A stretch of DNA of 64,000 nt, from the NCBI RefSeq assembly GCF_001570425.1, contig NZ_BCSX01000024.1, forward strand, positions 372,001-436,000, read 5' to 3'. Each line of letters begins with the position of its first letter. Positions within the stretch are counted from its first letter, which is position 1. The stretch comes from Mycolicibacterium brisbanense (lineage in GTDB: Bacteria > Actinomycetota > Actinomycetes > Mycobacteriales > Mycobacteriaceae). A program made the position numbers and the translations under genes. The notes beneath the pieces were generated by a model. That model worked only from the letters and a program-made list of their open reading frames with translations, was not told the DNA's origin and ran no database searches. Of the stretch, positions 55,579 through 64,000 are shown in pieces.

Positions 55579-56981
55579 GCCGTCACCGCGCCGCTGTCCG
55601 TCGGATCGCAGTCATGTGCAGCTCCTTTCGAGGGAATTCGGGGTTTCAGATTTCTGCGTGCCGCGGCGTAGGCCACGGTCGAGACGACCAGGACGCCTGC
55701 CACGATGGCCAGGTCACGGGGCGCCTGATTTTTAACCGCCAGCAGGACGCCGACCAGCGCGATCAGCGGCGGCAGCGGCCACCACAGCATTTTCAGCGGA
55801 CGTTCGTCGTGCCGGTCGCGCACCCGCGAGACCAGTGCCGACACCGCGATCAGGACATAGAGCCCCATGACAAGCAGGCCGCCGAACGAGGCGAGCGAGG
55901 TCAGTGACGTGAATGCACACAACACCGCGTTGCCGACCCCGCAGACCAGGATGCTGTAGACGGGCACCTGATTGGCGCTGAGCCTGCCGAAGACCGCATT
56001 GAGCGGTCCGGGCCACATACCGTCCCGCGCAGCGGCGAAGATGATCCGTGGGTACACCAGCGTGACGGCCAGCGCCGCGGCGAACATCGCAACGATGACC
56101 CCGACGATCATGATCTTGGCGCCGACGGGTCCCATGGTGTGCTCCGCGATCACGGCCAGTGGGACGTCGGTGCCGGCCACCTCGCGCAGGTCGGGAATCG
56201 CAAACGTGGCGGCCACGACAGCCACCAACTGGATACCGACCCCTAATCCGACCGCCACCAGCACGGCCTGTGCCGACGCCTTGTGCGAGTGGCGGGCCTC
56301 TTCGTCGAAGTACAGCGGTGTGTCGAATCCGTTGTAGCCGAACAACGCTGGGCCGACCGCCAGCAAGATTGCGCTCACCGCCACCGGGCCGACGTGATCA
56401 CCGGCGGCGATCACCGGATGGGTGAGCGGATTCGGGATGTCCGGCGACGTGTGCGTCAGGCAGAACACCGTGAACACCAATACGACGAGGATCTCCAGTG
56501 CCAACAGCGTCGCAGCGACCCAGCTCGCGGCGGCGATCCGGCCGAGCGAGAGCATGATGATCATCGCGAGCATGGCGAGTGCGGTCAGGTTCACCGGAAG
56601 TGCGGGAACCAGTTCATGCAGGAAGGTCGCGGCCGCCACGAGCACCAAGGCCGGCACCACAAGGCCGGAAACCAGGAACAACATGTTCGTCACGCCACCT
56701 GCCACCGGGCCCAGGACCCCGCGAACGATCGTGTAGGCGCCGCCGGAGCCGTGATGGATCGACCCGAGTTCGGCGAAACACGCCGCGATACACACCGCGA
56801 TGACGCCCGCCAGCAGGAATGACCAGATGACACCGGTTCCGGCCAACCCAAGCGCGGTGCCGTAGAGCAGGAACACCGACGTCGTCGGTGATACCCCCGA
56901 CAGCGCCAGCGACAACACGTTGAAGCGGCCGAGGGCACCGCGTTCCAGCGTTGTCGTGCGCTCGGTGGGTTGGTGAGACAT
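55575..56981 (-). CDS. APC-superfamily permease
   Basis: 468 aa from ATG 56979-56981 (MSHQPTERTTTLERGALGRF). Twelve helices. N-terminal FNVLSLALSGVSPTTSVFLL and GSGGAYTIVRGVLGPVAGGV (family Gly-rich motif). More like the APA/YfnA group than GabP. Coupled to the CocE gene by GTGA. Substrate unknown. The frame extends upstream to 57248 without coding character. Confidence 0.85.
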   Translation of the reverse strand: MSHQPTERTTTLERGALGRFNVLSLALSGVSPTTSVFLLYGTALGLAGTGVIWSFLLAGVIAVCIAACFAELGSIHHGSGGAYTIVRGVLGPVAGGVTNMLFLVSGLVVPALVLVAAATFLHELVPALPVNLTALAMLAMIIMLSLGRIAAASWVAATLLALEILVVLVFTVFCLTHTSPDIPNPLTHPVIAAGDHVGPVAVSAILLAVGPALFGYNGFDTPLYFDEEARHSHKASAQAVLVAVGLGVGIQLVAVVAATFAIPDLREVAGTDVPLAVIAEHTMGPVGAKIMIVGVIVAMFAAALAVTLVYPRIIFAAARDGMWPGPLNAVFGRLSANQVPVYSILVCGVGNAVLCAFTSLTSLASFGGLLVMGLYVLIAVSALVSRVRDRHDERPLKMLWWPLPPLIALVGVLLAVKNQAPRDLAIVAGVLVVSTVAYAAARRNLKPRIPSKGAAHDCDPTDSGAVTA

Positions 56982-57117
56982 GTCGCGCTCTCCTCTCGTC
57001 GGAGTGAGTTGGCACACAGGGCGGCATTCAGCATGTGGTAATGCGCGTCCGATGGCGTTATCGCCGGCTACGAAAGATCGGGTGGGCATTGGTCGTGCGC
57101 GACCACAGCGGGTCACT

Positions 57118-58356
57118 TCAACGAAGCGGACTGAATGGGGCCAGTTCGGTCGGTGCGACGCCGGTGACGATCTGTTCAGCCAGCAGCCTGCCGGTGATCG
57201 GTCCTTGCAGAATTCCCCACATGCCGTGGCCGGCGGCCGCGTAGACACCGGGTAGTCGCGTGGCTCCGATGAGCGGAAGATTGTCGTGGCTCATCGGCCG
57301 TGGTCCCACCCAGAGGTCCTGGACCTGCCAATCGCGCACTCGCAGCAAGGGGGCGGCGGCCCGGATCATCGCGTCGATGCGGTCCGGGTTCAGCGGCGCA
57401 TCGCTCTTGCGGAACTCCATCGTCCCGGCGATCCGCAGCCGGCCACGATAGGGAGTGCACGCGATCCGGGTCGACGGCAGATACATCGGTGCGGTCACCG
57501 GTTCGGTCGCGACGGAAAACGAATAGCCACGGCCCGCCTGCACCCTGATCCGGACGCCGAGGTCGCGCGCAAACCGCGAGATCCACACCCCGGTGGCGAG
57601 TACCACGGCATCCGCATGCAGCGGGGCGGTCGAGAGCGTGTCGACGAACGTCGGGCCCGACCCGTGCCGTATCCCGCGTACCTCGACACCTTCGCGGATC
57701 TCGCCACCGCGGTCCCGCACCGAGCGAGCCAATGCCTGCAGGAACGTCTCGGGCTCGAGGAACCGCTGACCGGTGAGTTCCCAGACCGAGGTGATTGCGT
57801 CACTGAACTGGGCCGGCCGGCGAGCGCCATCCACTGGGTTCGCCGCGATGTCGACGCCGGATCTCGCGAGCGCGGCGACCTCGGTCAGCAGTCCGGCGCT
57901 CTGGTTCGCATTTTCGTAGCCGACGTAGATCGACGATTCGCTGGGGGTGTGATCGACGCCTCCGGCGACCAGCGCGTCGAACGCGGCCAGGGCGCCGAGG
58001 TTCAGGCCCGCTAGATCTTTCACGCCCTTCTGCCACGCGCGGTGTGTACACCGCACGGCGAATCGGGCGAGGAAACCGAGTGTTTCCCCGCTGGGCAGCA
58101 GCGGGATGCTCAGCGCGGCATCGGATTTGCCGAGGTTCGCGATGCCGTATCGCAGCGCCGACGGTTCGGCCAGCGGCGCTGCCAGCCCCGGGGTCAGGAA
58201 GCCCGCATTGCCCCACGATGCACCTGAGGCCACCTCGTTGCGGTCCACGACAGTTACCTCGACGCCGTGTTCCTGGAGAAACCAGGCGGTTGCCAGGCCG
58301 ACCATCCCGGCCCCGACCACCACCACTCGCTTCGGCGCCGAGCCTGTCGTCCTCAT
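57118..58356 (-). CDS. DadA-like FAD-dependent amino-acid oxidoreductase
   Basis: 412 aa from ATG 58354-58356. Rossmann FAD motif RVVVVGAGMVGLATAWFLQE, followed by VTVVDRNEVASGASWGNAGF as in D-amino-acid dehydrogenase DadA; C-terminal LWVGPRPMSHDNLPLIGATR, GVYAAAGHGMWGILQGPITG. It oxidises an amino acid or imino acid to the keto acid with ammonia. GTG 58386 is an alternative start. Between the PucR regulator and the permease. Confidence 0.87.
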   Translation of the reverse strand: MRTTGSAPKRVVVVGAGMVGLATAWFLQEHGVEVTVVDRNEVASGASWGNAGFLTPGLAAPLAEPSALRYGIANLGKSDAALSIPLLPSGETLGFLARFAVRCTHRAWQKGVKDLAGLNLGALAAFDALVAGGVDHTPSESSIYVGYENANQSAGLLTEVAALARSGVDIAANPVDGARRPAQFSDAITSVWELTGQRFLEPETFLQALARSVRDRGGEIREGVEVRGIRHGSGPTFVDTLSTAPLHADAVVLATGVWISRFARDLGVRIRVQAGRGYSFSVATEPVTAPMYLPSTRIACTPYRGRLRIAGTMEFRKSDAPLNPDRIDAMIRAAAPLLRVRDWQVQDLWVGPRPMSHDNLPLIGATRLPGVYAAAGHGMWGILQGPITGRLLAEQIVTGVAPTELAPFSPLR

Positions 58357-58505
58357 CAAAATTGCACCCGCCTTCTGGTCGTCCACTCACGATGAGTCGC
58401 CAGTGTCGGTCGTGGTGATGGGTCGCCACATCGTCGGCGGACGAGAAGCCGACGGCACGATGTTGTGCGTACGCACCAGCGGCGGGAGCGTTCGCGTGCC
58501 TCTGA

Positions 58506-59756
58506 CTACCGGCGGTCGATCAGCCGGCTCAGTCGGAGCTGCACCATGAGGCGGAAGCGGGCCTCGGGATCATCCAGGTCGGTACCGACCAATTCACGCA
58601 CTCGGCGCAGCCGATACCGGAATGTGTTGGGGTGTACGTGCACGGCCGCCGATGCCTTCGGTACATCCCCGAAAGCATCCAGCCACGCCTCGAGCGTCTC
58701 GACGAAATATTCGGCCTGTTCGGCGACGGGCCGTATCGAATCGAGGGGATCCAGTCCGTCTGCCGCGGCGTCAGCGGCCAGCTGAAGCAACAGGGAATCG
58801 ACATGGATGTCGCGGAACAGGGCGACCCGGTCGGGTGCTCGGCCTGACCGAAGCACCCGCAATGTCCGCTCGGCGTCCTGGCGAGATCGGGTGATCGGCA
58901 CAGGTGGGGCGATCACACGTCCGATCCCAATGACGGCGTCGGCGCGCCGGCCGATGCGGTCGAGAAAGTCCTCGGCGATCCGGCGCAGTCCGGCCTCCGG
59001 GTCAGGTTTGCAGTCGCGTGCGTCCAGCCGGTCCCGGCAGACATTGACGGCCAGCACGGCGTATCCCACGCCGTTGACCAGCGCGACCGCAGAGCGCGGA
59101 TGTACAGCGCCCAGGTGCATGGCCAGTGCGTCGGTCAGTCGTCCGAGGTCGGTGCCGCATTCGGACTCGGTCGGATGCCGCAGGCCGAGTGCGAGCACGG
59201 CGAGCGATCCTGAGCCAAGCCCGAGCCGGGCCATCGCGTCGCCGGCGCCGTCAGCCCCGGATAGTACGGTCGCCACCAGGTCGGCGCGGACGCGGCGCTG
59301 CGCATCGGCGTCGGCGCGGTGGCGTAGTACTTGCAGCGCGACGAGCTTCGCCGATTCGCACAGGGCTCGGTGGCGTTCAGGGGGCAGCGGCTCGGCGACA
59401 GCTGCCCATAGCGAACCGAGGTATTCGTCGCCGGCCCGTACCGCAACAGCAACTCGGCCCAGCTTCATTTCCGGTGCGTCGGCGGGTACCCACACTGGCT
59501 CGTCGCAGCGCAGCAGGTGCTCGAAAATCCCTGCCTCTTCCAGGAATTGGCGATAGCTCGCGGGGACCTGCCGGTTGAGCACCGTCGTGACCCTCGGCTG
59601 ATCGGTCTCGTCCTGCCTGCCGGAGAACGCCAGCACACGCGAACTGCCGTCCTCGATCGTGATCGGCGCGTCGACCAGCGCACTGATGGCGTCGGCGAAG
59701 GTGAAGAGATCGCCCGCGGGTTCTCCGATCAAAGCGGGTACCGCACGGTCGTTCAT
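58506..59756 (-). CDS. PucR/CdaR-family regulator
   Basis: 416 aa from ATG 59754-59756. N-terminal sensor region (LFTFADAISALVDAPITIED, GSSRVLAFSGRQDETDQPRV), a GGDEF-like middle (about 190-320), and C-terminal PucR HTH: VETLEAWLDAFGDVPKASAA, VHVHPNTFRYRLRRVRELVG. Family members activate amino-acid or purine catabolism. First gene in the direction of transcription, probably switching on the oxidase-permease-hydrolase run. It is a second PucR regulator in the window (see 7065) next to an amino-acid permease. Confidence 0.87.
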   Translation of the reverse strand: MNDRAVPALIGEPAGDLFTFADAISALVDAPITIEDGSSRVLAFSGRQDETDQPRVTTVLNRQVPASYRQFLEEAGIFEHLLRCDEPVWVPADAPEMKLGRVAVAVRAGDEYLGSLWAAVAEPLPPERHRALCESAKLVALQVLRHRADADAQRRVRADLVATVLSGADGAGDAMARLGLGSGSLAVLALGLRHPTESECGTDLGRLTDALAMHLGAVHPRSAVALVNGVGYAVLAVNVCRDRLDARDCKPDPEAGLRRIAEDFLDRIGRRADAVIGIGRVIAPPVPITRSRQDAERTLRVLRSGRAPDRVALFRDIHVDSLLLQLAADAAADGLDPLDSIRPVAEQAEYFVETLEAWLDAFGDVPKASAAVHVHPNTFRYRLRRVRELVGTDLDDPEARFRLMVQLRLSRLIDRR

Positions 59757-59884
59757 GCCCGTCTCACCTGGATCGCCGCTCCTCACTCGCCGAATCCACC
59801 GAGCGTGCCACAAGCTGCGCACCAGAGCAGCGGTTATGTCGGCCAAAGGACTGTCGGCGACGTCAGGTACGTCGATTCCCGGTC
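59757..59884 (-). promoter_or_regulatory. region upstream of the PucR gene
   Basis: About 130 bases between the PucR start and the right copy of the direct repeat. Must contain the cluster's promoter if it is self-contained. No clear -10/-35 pair or palindrome was found. Confidence 0.25.
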
Positions 59885-59907
59885 CACGAGGAGTAGGCGC
59901 TCAGCCC
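59885..59907. repeat. 23-bp direct repeat, right copy
   Basis: Identical to 53817-53839. Contains, on the minus strand, the TGA stop of the LysA-like gene. Weak resemblance continues a few bases upstream (CGATTCCCGGT here, CGATCCGGT there). Confidence 0.9.
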
Positions 59908-61241
59908 ATATCGCGGGCAAGCAGATCGGTGGTCGTCTCCCGACGCACCAGCAACCGTGCCCGTCCATCGCGCACCGCGACCACCGGCGGGCGACCCACC
60001 ATGTTGTAGGTCGACGCCATGCTGTGGTGATAGGCGCCGGTGCACGGCACGGCCAGCAGGTCACCGGGGTGAATGTCGGCGGGCAGTGCCACGTCGCGGA
60101 TGATCTCGTCGCCCGCCTCGCAGTGCCTGCCCACCACGGTCACGGTCTGGGTCGGCCCGAGTGCATGCCGATTCGCCAGTGCCACAGTGTATTTCGCGTC
60201 GTACAACGCGACTCGGGCATTGTCGCTCATCCCTCCGTCGACCGCGACGAACGTCCGCCCACCGGGTTGGGATTTGACCGTGCACACGCGGTAGAGCGTC
60301 ACCCCGGCGCGTCCGCTGATGGCGCGCCCGGGCTCCACCACCAGGCGCGGCCGGGGGAACCGCTCGGCGCCGCATGCGGCATCCACCGCGTCGTCGATGA
60401 CGTCGGCGAGGGCGGCGGGGTCCAACGCCGCATCCCCGGTCACGTAGGGGATGCCGTGCCCACCGCCGATATTCAGCTCGGTCAGCACCACGCCATGCCG
60501 ACGCCGGATGTCGGCCATCGCGGCGATCAGCCGTCGGATCGCCTCCCCGTACAGCGCGGGATCGGTCACCTGTGAACCGATATGGCAGTGCAGGCCGACC
60601 AGTTCCAGGTGCGGCGTGCCCAACACGCGGGCGGCGGCCTCGGCGGCGTGCTGCCCGGCCAGCGTGAAACCGAACTTCTGATCGCAGACGCCGGTTGTGA
60701 CGGCCCGATGCCCCTGGATGTCGATGTCCGGGGTCACGCGCAGCAGAACTCGTTGGCGTCGGCGCACCAGCCCGGCGAGATAGGTGATCTCCATCAACGA
60801 GTCCACCACGATGCGCCCGACGCCGGCGTCCAGCGCATCGTGCAGCTCGTCGCATGACTTCGCGTTGCCGTGCAACACAACCCGGCTCGGCGGCACGCCT
60901 CCGGCCAGTGCGGTGGCCAGCTCTCCTGCCGAGCACACGTCCACGCCGAGCCCCTCTTCGCAGGCCCACCGCGCGACGGCCGTCGTCAGCAATGCCTTGC
61001 CCGCGTAGACCACCTCGGTGCCGCGCAGGGCGCTTCGATAGTGCTGCGCCCGGTGCCGGAAGTCGGCCTCGTCGAGGACGTAGGCCGGGGTGCGGTACTC
61101 GTCGGCGATCTCGGTCAGCGGCACCCGACCCACGGTGATGCGACCCTGCTCGTCGACGTGGGTGGTCAGCGGCCAGATCGCCGGGTCGAGGCGGGGCGGG
61201 GCAGCTGCGCGCAGCGAGGGCAGGATGTCGAGCAATGTCAT
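59901..61241 (-). CDS. PLP-dependent LysA-type decarboxylase
   Basis: 446 aa. Fold III decarboxylase: VVYAGKALLTTAVARWACEE with the PLP lysine, LVGLHCHIGSQV, ELNIGGGHGIPY, VVEPGRAISGRAGVTLYRVC, FVAVDGGMSDNARVALYDAK and PCTGAYHHSMASTYN. Strong match to diaminopimelate decarboxylase. The housekeeping lysA is normally beside thrA/hom, so this is probably a paralogue whose substrate (DAP, ornithine or another diamino acid) is undecided. Divergent from mfd with about 107 bases between. Confidence 0.85.
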   Translation of the reverse strand: MTLLDILPSLRAAAPPRLDPAIWPLTTHVDEQGRITVGRVPLTEIADEYRTPAYVLDEADFRHRAQHYRSALRGTEVVYAGKALLTTAVARWACEEGLGVDVCSAGELATALAGGVPPSRVVLHGNAKSCDELHDALDAGVGRIVVDSLMEITYLAGLVRRRQRVLLRVTPDIDIQGHRAVTTGVCDQKFGFTLAGQHAAEAAARVLGTPHLELVGLHCHIGSQVTDPALYGEAIRRLIAAMADIRRRHGVVLTELNIGGGHGIPYVTGDAALDPAALADVIDDAVDAACGAERFPRPRLVVEPGRAISGRAGVTLYRVCTVKSQPGGRTFVAVDGGMSDNARVALYDAKYTVALANRHALGPTQTVTVVGRHCEAGDEIIRDVALPADIHPGDLLAVPCTGAYHHSMASTYNMVGRPPVVAVRDGRARLLVRRETTTDLLARDMG

Positions 61242-61348
61242 GACTTCACCGTGCGTCGCGGGGCGTTCCCTGTGGGGCGCCTTGACGCTCCCTTGATGCT
61301 GGCGGGCCCGATTTTGGCGAAACTACAGCCCCCTAGAATGGACGCATC
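61242..61348. promoter_or_regulatory. divergent promoter region of mfd
   Basis: About 107 bases. TAGAAT at 61334-61339, a good mycobacterial -10, precedes the mfd ATG by 9 bases, implying a very short leader. Nothing else is recognised. Confidence 0.45.
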
Positions 61349-64000
61349 ATGACCGCACCGGGGCACACCCATGTCCAGACCCCGATCGCGGGTCTCATCG
61401 AGCTGGCTCTGTCCGATCCGTCCCTGCAGGACGTCATCCGTCGCGCCGCCGAGCGACCCGCCGATCTCGCGCTGGTCGGCCCGGCCAGCGCGCGGGTCCT
61501 CGTCGCCGCTGCGCTGGCCCAGCACGGCCCGCTGCTGGTGGTCGCCGCGACCGGCCGCGAGGCCGACGACCTGACCGCCGAGCTGCGCGGCGTGTTCGGC
61601 GACGCCGTGGCCCTGTTCCCGTCCTGGGAGACGCTGCCGCACGAGCGGCTGTCGCCGGGTGTCGAGACGGTGGCTGCGCGGTTGCTGCTGCTGCGCCGGC
61701 TGGCCCGTCCCGACGACGCGACGCTGGGGCCGCCGCTGCGGGTCGTGGTGACGACCACCCGGTCGTTGCTGCAGCCGATGTCACCGGACGTGGTCAGCGT
61801 CGAGCCGGTCAGCCTGTCGCTGGGCGACGAGGCGGATTTCGAGGAGCTCATCGCACGGTTGGTCGACCTCGCCTACACGCGCGTCGACATGGTGGGTAAG
61901 CGCGGTGAGTTCGCGGTCCGCGGCGGGATCCTGGACGTCTTCCCGCCGACGGCCGAGCATCCGGTGCGGGTCGAGTTCTGGGGCGACGAGGTCTCGGAGA
62001 TGCGGGCCTTCTCGATCGCCGATCAGCGTTCGATCCCTGAAGTGCCGGTCCAGACGTTGGTCGCGGTGCCGTGCCGCGAGCTGTTGATGACGCCCGAGGT
62101 GCGGGAACGTGCCGCGGCCCTGGCCGTCGAGCATCCCACTCATGAGAACAGCGTGCCCGGCAGCGTGCCGGACATGCTGGCCAAGCTCGCCGAGGGCATC
62201 CCGGTCGACGGCATGGAGGCGCTGCTGCCGCTGCTGCATCCTGTCGAGCCGACGACGTTGACCGCGCATCTGCCCGAGGGCGCCCCGGTGCTGGTGTGCG
62301 ATCCCGAGAAGGTGCGCACCCGCGCGGCCGATCTGATCAAGACCGGCCGTGAGTTCCTGGAGGCGTCGTGGTCGACGGCCGCGGTCGGCGGTGACGCTCC
62401 TATCGACATCGAGGCGCTCGGGGCGTCCGGGTTCATCCCGTTCGACGAGGCGCGCGCCGGTGCCGTGGCGGGCGGACATCCCTGGTGGACGCTGTCGCAG
62501 CTCTCCGACGGAGCGGCCACCGAACTCGATGTGCGTCCGGCCCCGTCGGCGCGCAGTCAGCAGAGCTTGGACGAGATCTTCGCGATGCTGCGGGCCCACG
62601 TGGCCACCGGCGGCAGCGCGGCCATCGTCACGCCGGGCACCGGTACGGCGCATCGCGTCGTCGAACAACTCGGTGAATCCGACATCGCCGCAACGATGTT
62701 GGAGCCGGGGGCGGCGCCCAAGGCCGGCGTGATCGGCGTGCTCAAAGGCCCGCTGCAGAGCGGTCTGATCCTGCCCGGCGCGAACCTGGCGATCATCACC
62801 GAAACAGATCTGACCGGCAACCGGGTCACCGCTGCAGAAGGCAAAAAGCTTGCGGCCAAACGTCGTAACGTCGTCGATCCGCTGGCGCTGACGGCAGGCG
62901 ACCTGGTGGTGCACGACCAGCACGGCATCGGCAAGTTCGTCGAGATGACCGAGCGGGTCGTCGGCGGCGCCCGCCGTGAGTACCTGGTGTTGGAATACGC
63001 GTCGGCCAAGCGCGGCGGCGGCGCCGACAGGCTCTACGTCCCGATGGATTCACTGGATCAGCTGTCGCGGTATGTCGGCGGCGAGGCGCCTTCCCTGTCG
63101 AAGCTCGGCGGCAGCGACTGGGCCAACACGAAAACCCGGGCGCGCAAGGCAGTTCGGGAGATCGCCAGCGAGCTCGTGGCGCTCTACGCCAAACGGCAGG
63201 CCTCGCCCGGGTACGCGTTCGCGCCCGACACCCCGTGGCAGGCCGAGATGGAGGACGCGTTCGGCTTCACCGAGACGATCGATCAGATGACGGCCATCAC
63301 CGAGGTCAAGGCCGACATGGAGAAGCCGGTGCCGATGGACCGGGTGATCTGTGGCGACGTCGGTTACGGCAAGACCGAGATCGCAGTGCGCGCGGCCTTC
63401 AAGGCCGTGCAGGACGGCAAGCAGGTGGCCGTGCTGGTCCCGACGACGCTGCTGGCCGATCAGCATCTGCAGACCTTCACCGCACGGATGGCCGGCTTCC
63501 CCGTCACCGTGAAAGGGCTGTCCCGGTTCACCGATCCGACCGAGTCCCGGGCCGTCATCGAGGGCATGAAAGACGGTTCGGTGGACATCGTGATCGGCAC
63601 CCACCGGCTGTTGCAGACCGGCGTGACGTGGAAAGACCTGGGCCTCATCATCGTTGACGAGGAGCAGCGCTTCGGCGTCGAACACAAGGAGCACATCAAG
63701 TCGATGCGCACTCACGTCGACGTGCTGACCATGAGCGCGACCCCGATCCCGCGCACCCTGGAGATGAGCCTCGCAGGCATCCGCGAGATGTCGACGATCC
63801 TCACCCCGCCCGAGGAGCGCTACCCGGTGCTGACCTATGTCGGCCCGCACGACGACAAGCAGGTGGCGGCGGCGTTGCGTCGTGAGCTGCTGCGTGACGG
63901 GCAGGCGTTCTACATCCACAACCGGGTGCGGACCATCGACCAGGCCGCCGCCCGCATCCGCCAGCTGGTGCCGGAGGCGAGAGTCGTTGTCGCGCATGGC
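61349..64000 (+). CDS. mfd: transcription-repair coupling factor, 5' part
   Basis: 884 codons from ATG 61349, running off the window without a stop. Mfd strips RNA polymerase stalled at lesions and recruits UvrA. Seen: N-terminal UvrB-like module ([40 protein letters not shown]), the RNAP-interaction domain ([20 protein letters not shown]), and the RecG-like motor with Walker [27 protein letters not shown] and [13 protein letters not shown]. The missing C-terminus would carry the rest of the translocase and the D7 domain (about 1,200 aa in total). Confidence 0.97.
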   Translation, partial: MTAPGHTHVQTPIAGLIELALSDPSLQDVIRRAAERPADLALVGPASARVLVAAALAQHGPLLVVAATGREADDLTAELRGVFGDAVALFPSWETLPHERLSPGVETVAARLLLLRRLARPDDATLGPPLRVVVTTTRSLLQPMSPDVVSVEPVSLSLGDEADFEELIARLVDLAYTRVDMVGKRGEFAVRGGILDVFPPTAEHPVRVEFWGDEVSEMRAFSIADQRSIPEVPVQTLVAVPCRELLMTPEVRERAAALAVEHPTHENSVPGSVPDMLAKLAEGIPVDGMEALLPLLHPVEPTTLTAHLPEGAPVLVCDPEKVRTRAADLIKTGREFLEASWSTAAVGGDAPIDIEALGASGFIPFDEARAGAVAGGHPWWTLSQLSDGAATELDVRPAPSARSQQSLDEIFAMLRAHVATGGSAAIVTPGTGTAHRVVEQLGESDIAATMLEPGAAPKAGVIGVLKGPLQSGLILPGANLAIITETDLTGNRVTAAEGKKLAAKRRNVVDPLALTAGDLVVHDQHGIGKFVEMTERVVGGARREYLVLEYASAKRGGGADRLYVPMDSLDQLSRYVGGEAPSLSKLGGSDWANTKTRARKAVREIASELVALYAKRQASPGYAFAPDTPWQAEMEDAFGFTETIDQMTAITEVKADMEKPVPMDRVICGDVGYGKTEIAVRAAFKAVQDGKQVAVLVPTTLLADQHLQTFTARMAGFPVTVKGLSRFTDPTESRAVIEGMKDGSVDIVIGTHRLLQTGVTWKDLGLIIVDEEQRFGVEHKEHIKSMRTHVDVLTMSATPIPRTLEMSLAGIREMSTILTPPEERYPVLTYVGPHDDKQVAAALRRELLRDGQAFYIHNRVRTIDQAAARIRQLVPEARVVVAHG

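Noticed and set aside
55575-57248. N-terminal extension of the 55.6-kb permease
   Set aside because: Covers the end of the oxidase gene and is Arg/Cys-rich; ATG 56981 begins a typical permease N-terminus.

Overview
The window is high-GC actinobacterial DNA from a fast-growing mycobacterium (Mycolicibacterium, close to M. smegmatis but not identical to it as far as I can judge). The evidence is an MspA-type porin with D90/D91 of the pore constriction, which slow growers such as M. tuberculosis lack, and a gene order that follows the M. tuberculosis block from mscL through galU, moeA1, rimJ, the cAMP-dependent acetyltransferase, arcA, pmt, rsmI, pabB, metS, tatD, rpfB, ksgA, ispE, pks16, pth, rplY, lpqT, prsA and glmU to mfd. 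No insertion sequence, integrase, phage gene or CRISPR array is visible.

Layout. 1-3.1 kb: end of an unknown gene, a perfect CRP-type site, a 52-codon small ORF, an Msp porin with a long 5' region, mscL, a SAF-domain protein, and a serine-rich zinc chaperone (Ruc type) behind a CIRCE heat-shock element. 3.2-8.4 kb: TetR/DUF6463 pair, then a PucR-type regulator, a GABA-like permease carrying a C-terminal Usp-like domain, and a Usp protein. 8.4-13.2 kb: 5-FCL diverging from galU, gephyrin-like glp/moeA, rimJ and a glpR/sepX membrane protein, the mycobacterial divisome/envelope module. 13.2-22.9 kb: tRNA-Ala, MarR, a 43-aa membrane protein plus kup, cAMP-gated lysine acetyltransferase, lipoproteins, a SoxR-AlkB fusion with its SoxR box, and arginine deiminase. 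23-30 kb: DUF559 protein, protein mannosyltransferase, rsmI, a MarR-controlled pair of decarboxylase-like genes behind a perfect 28-bp palindrome, and pabB. 30-36 kb: ECF41/SigJ sigma factor with its oxidoreductase and a matching autopromoter, gdhA, metG and tatD. 36-44 kb: rpfB-ksgA, asparagine-type permease, a non-RD Ser/Thr kinase, ispE and an acyl-AMP ligase (pks16). 44-53 kb: TetR/DUF998 pair, QueG-like Fe-S protein behind a 12-bp-armed inverted repeat, pth-rplY, SDR, lpqT-arsC-prsA, glmU and tRNA-Gln. 53-64 kb: TetR, an accessory catabolic cluster (CocE hydrolase, permease, FAD oxidase, PucR regulator) bracketed by an exact 23-bp direct repeat, a LysA paralogue, and the start of mfd, which runs off the window.

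Most of the window is conserved housekeeping DNA. The points most worth a second look are the SoxR-AlkB fusion with a recognisable SoxR box, the repeat-bracketed 6.07-kb cluster between TetR and the LysA paralogue, the ECF41-type autopromoter, the two near-perfect operators over leaderless genes, ksgA lacking any ATG/GTG/TTG start, two small proteins (206-364 and 14654-14785), and a family of long intergenic palindromes that recurs at least six times.

All functional calls come from reading the translations and recalling families. No similarity search or structure prediction was run.
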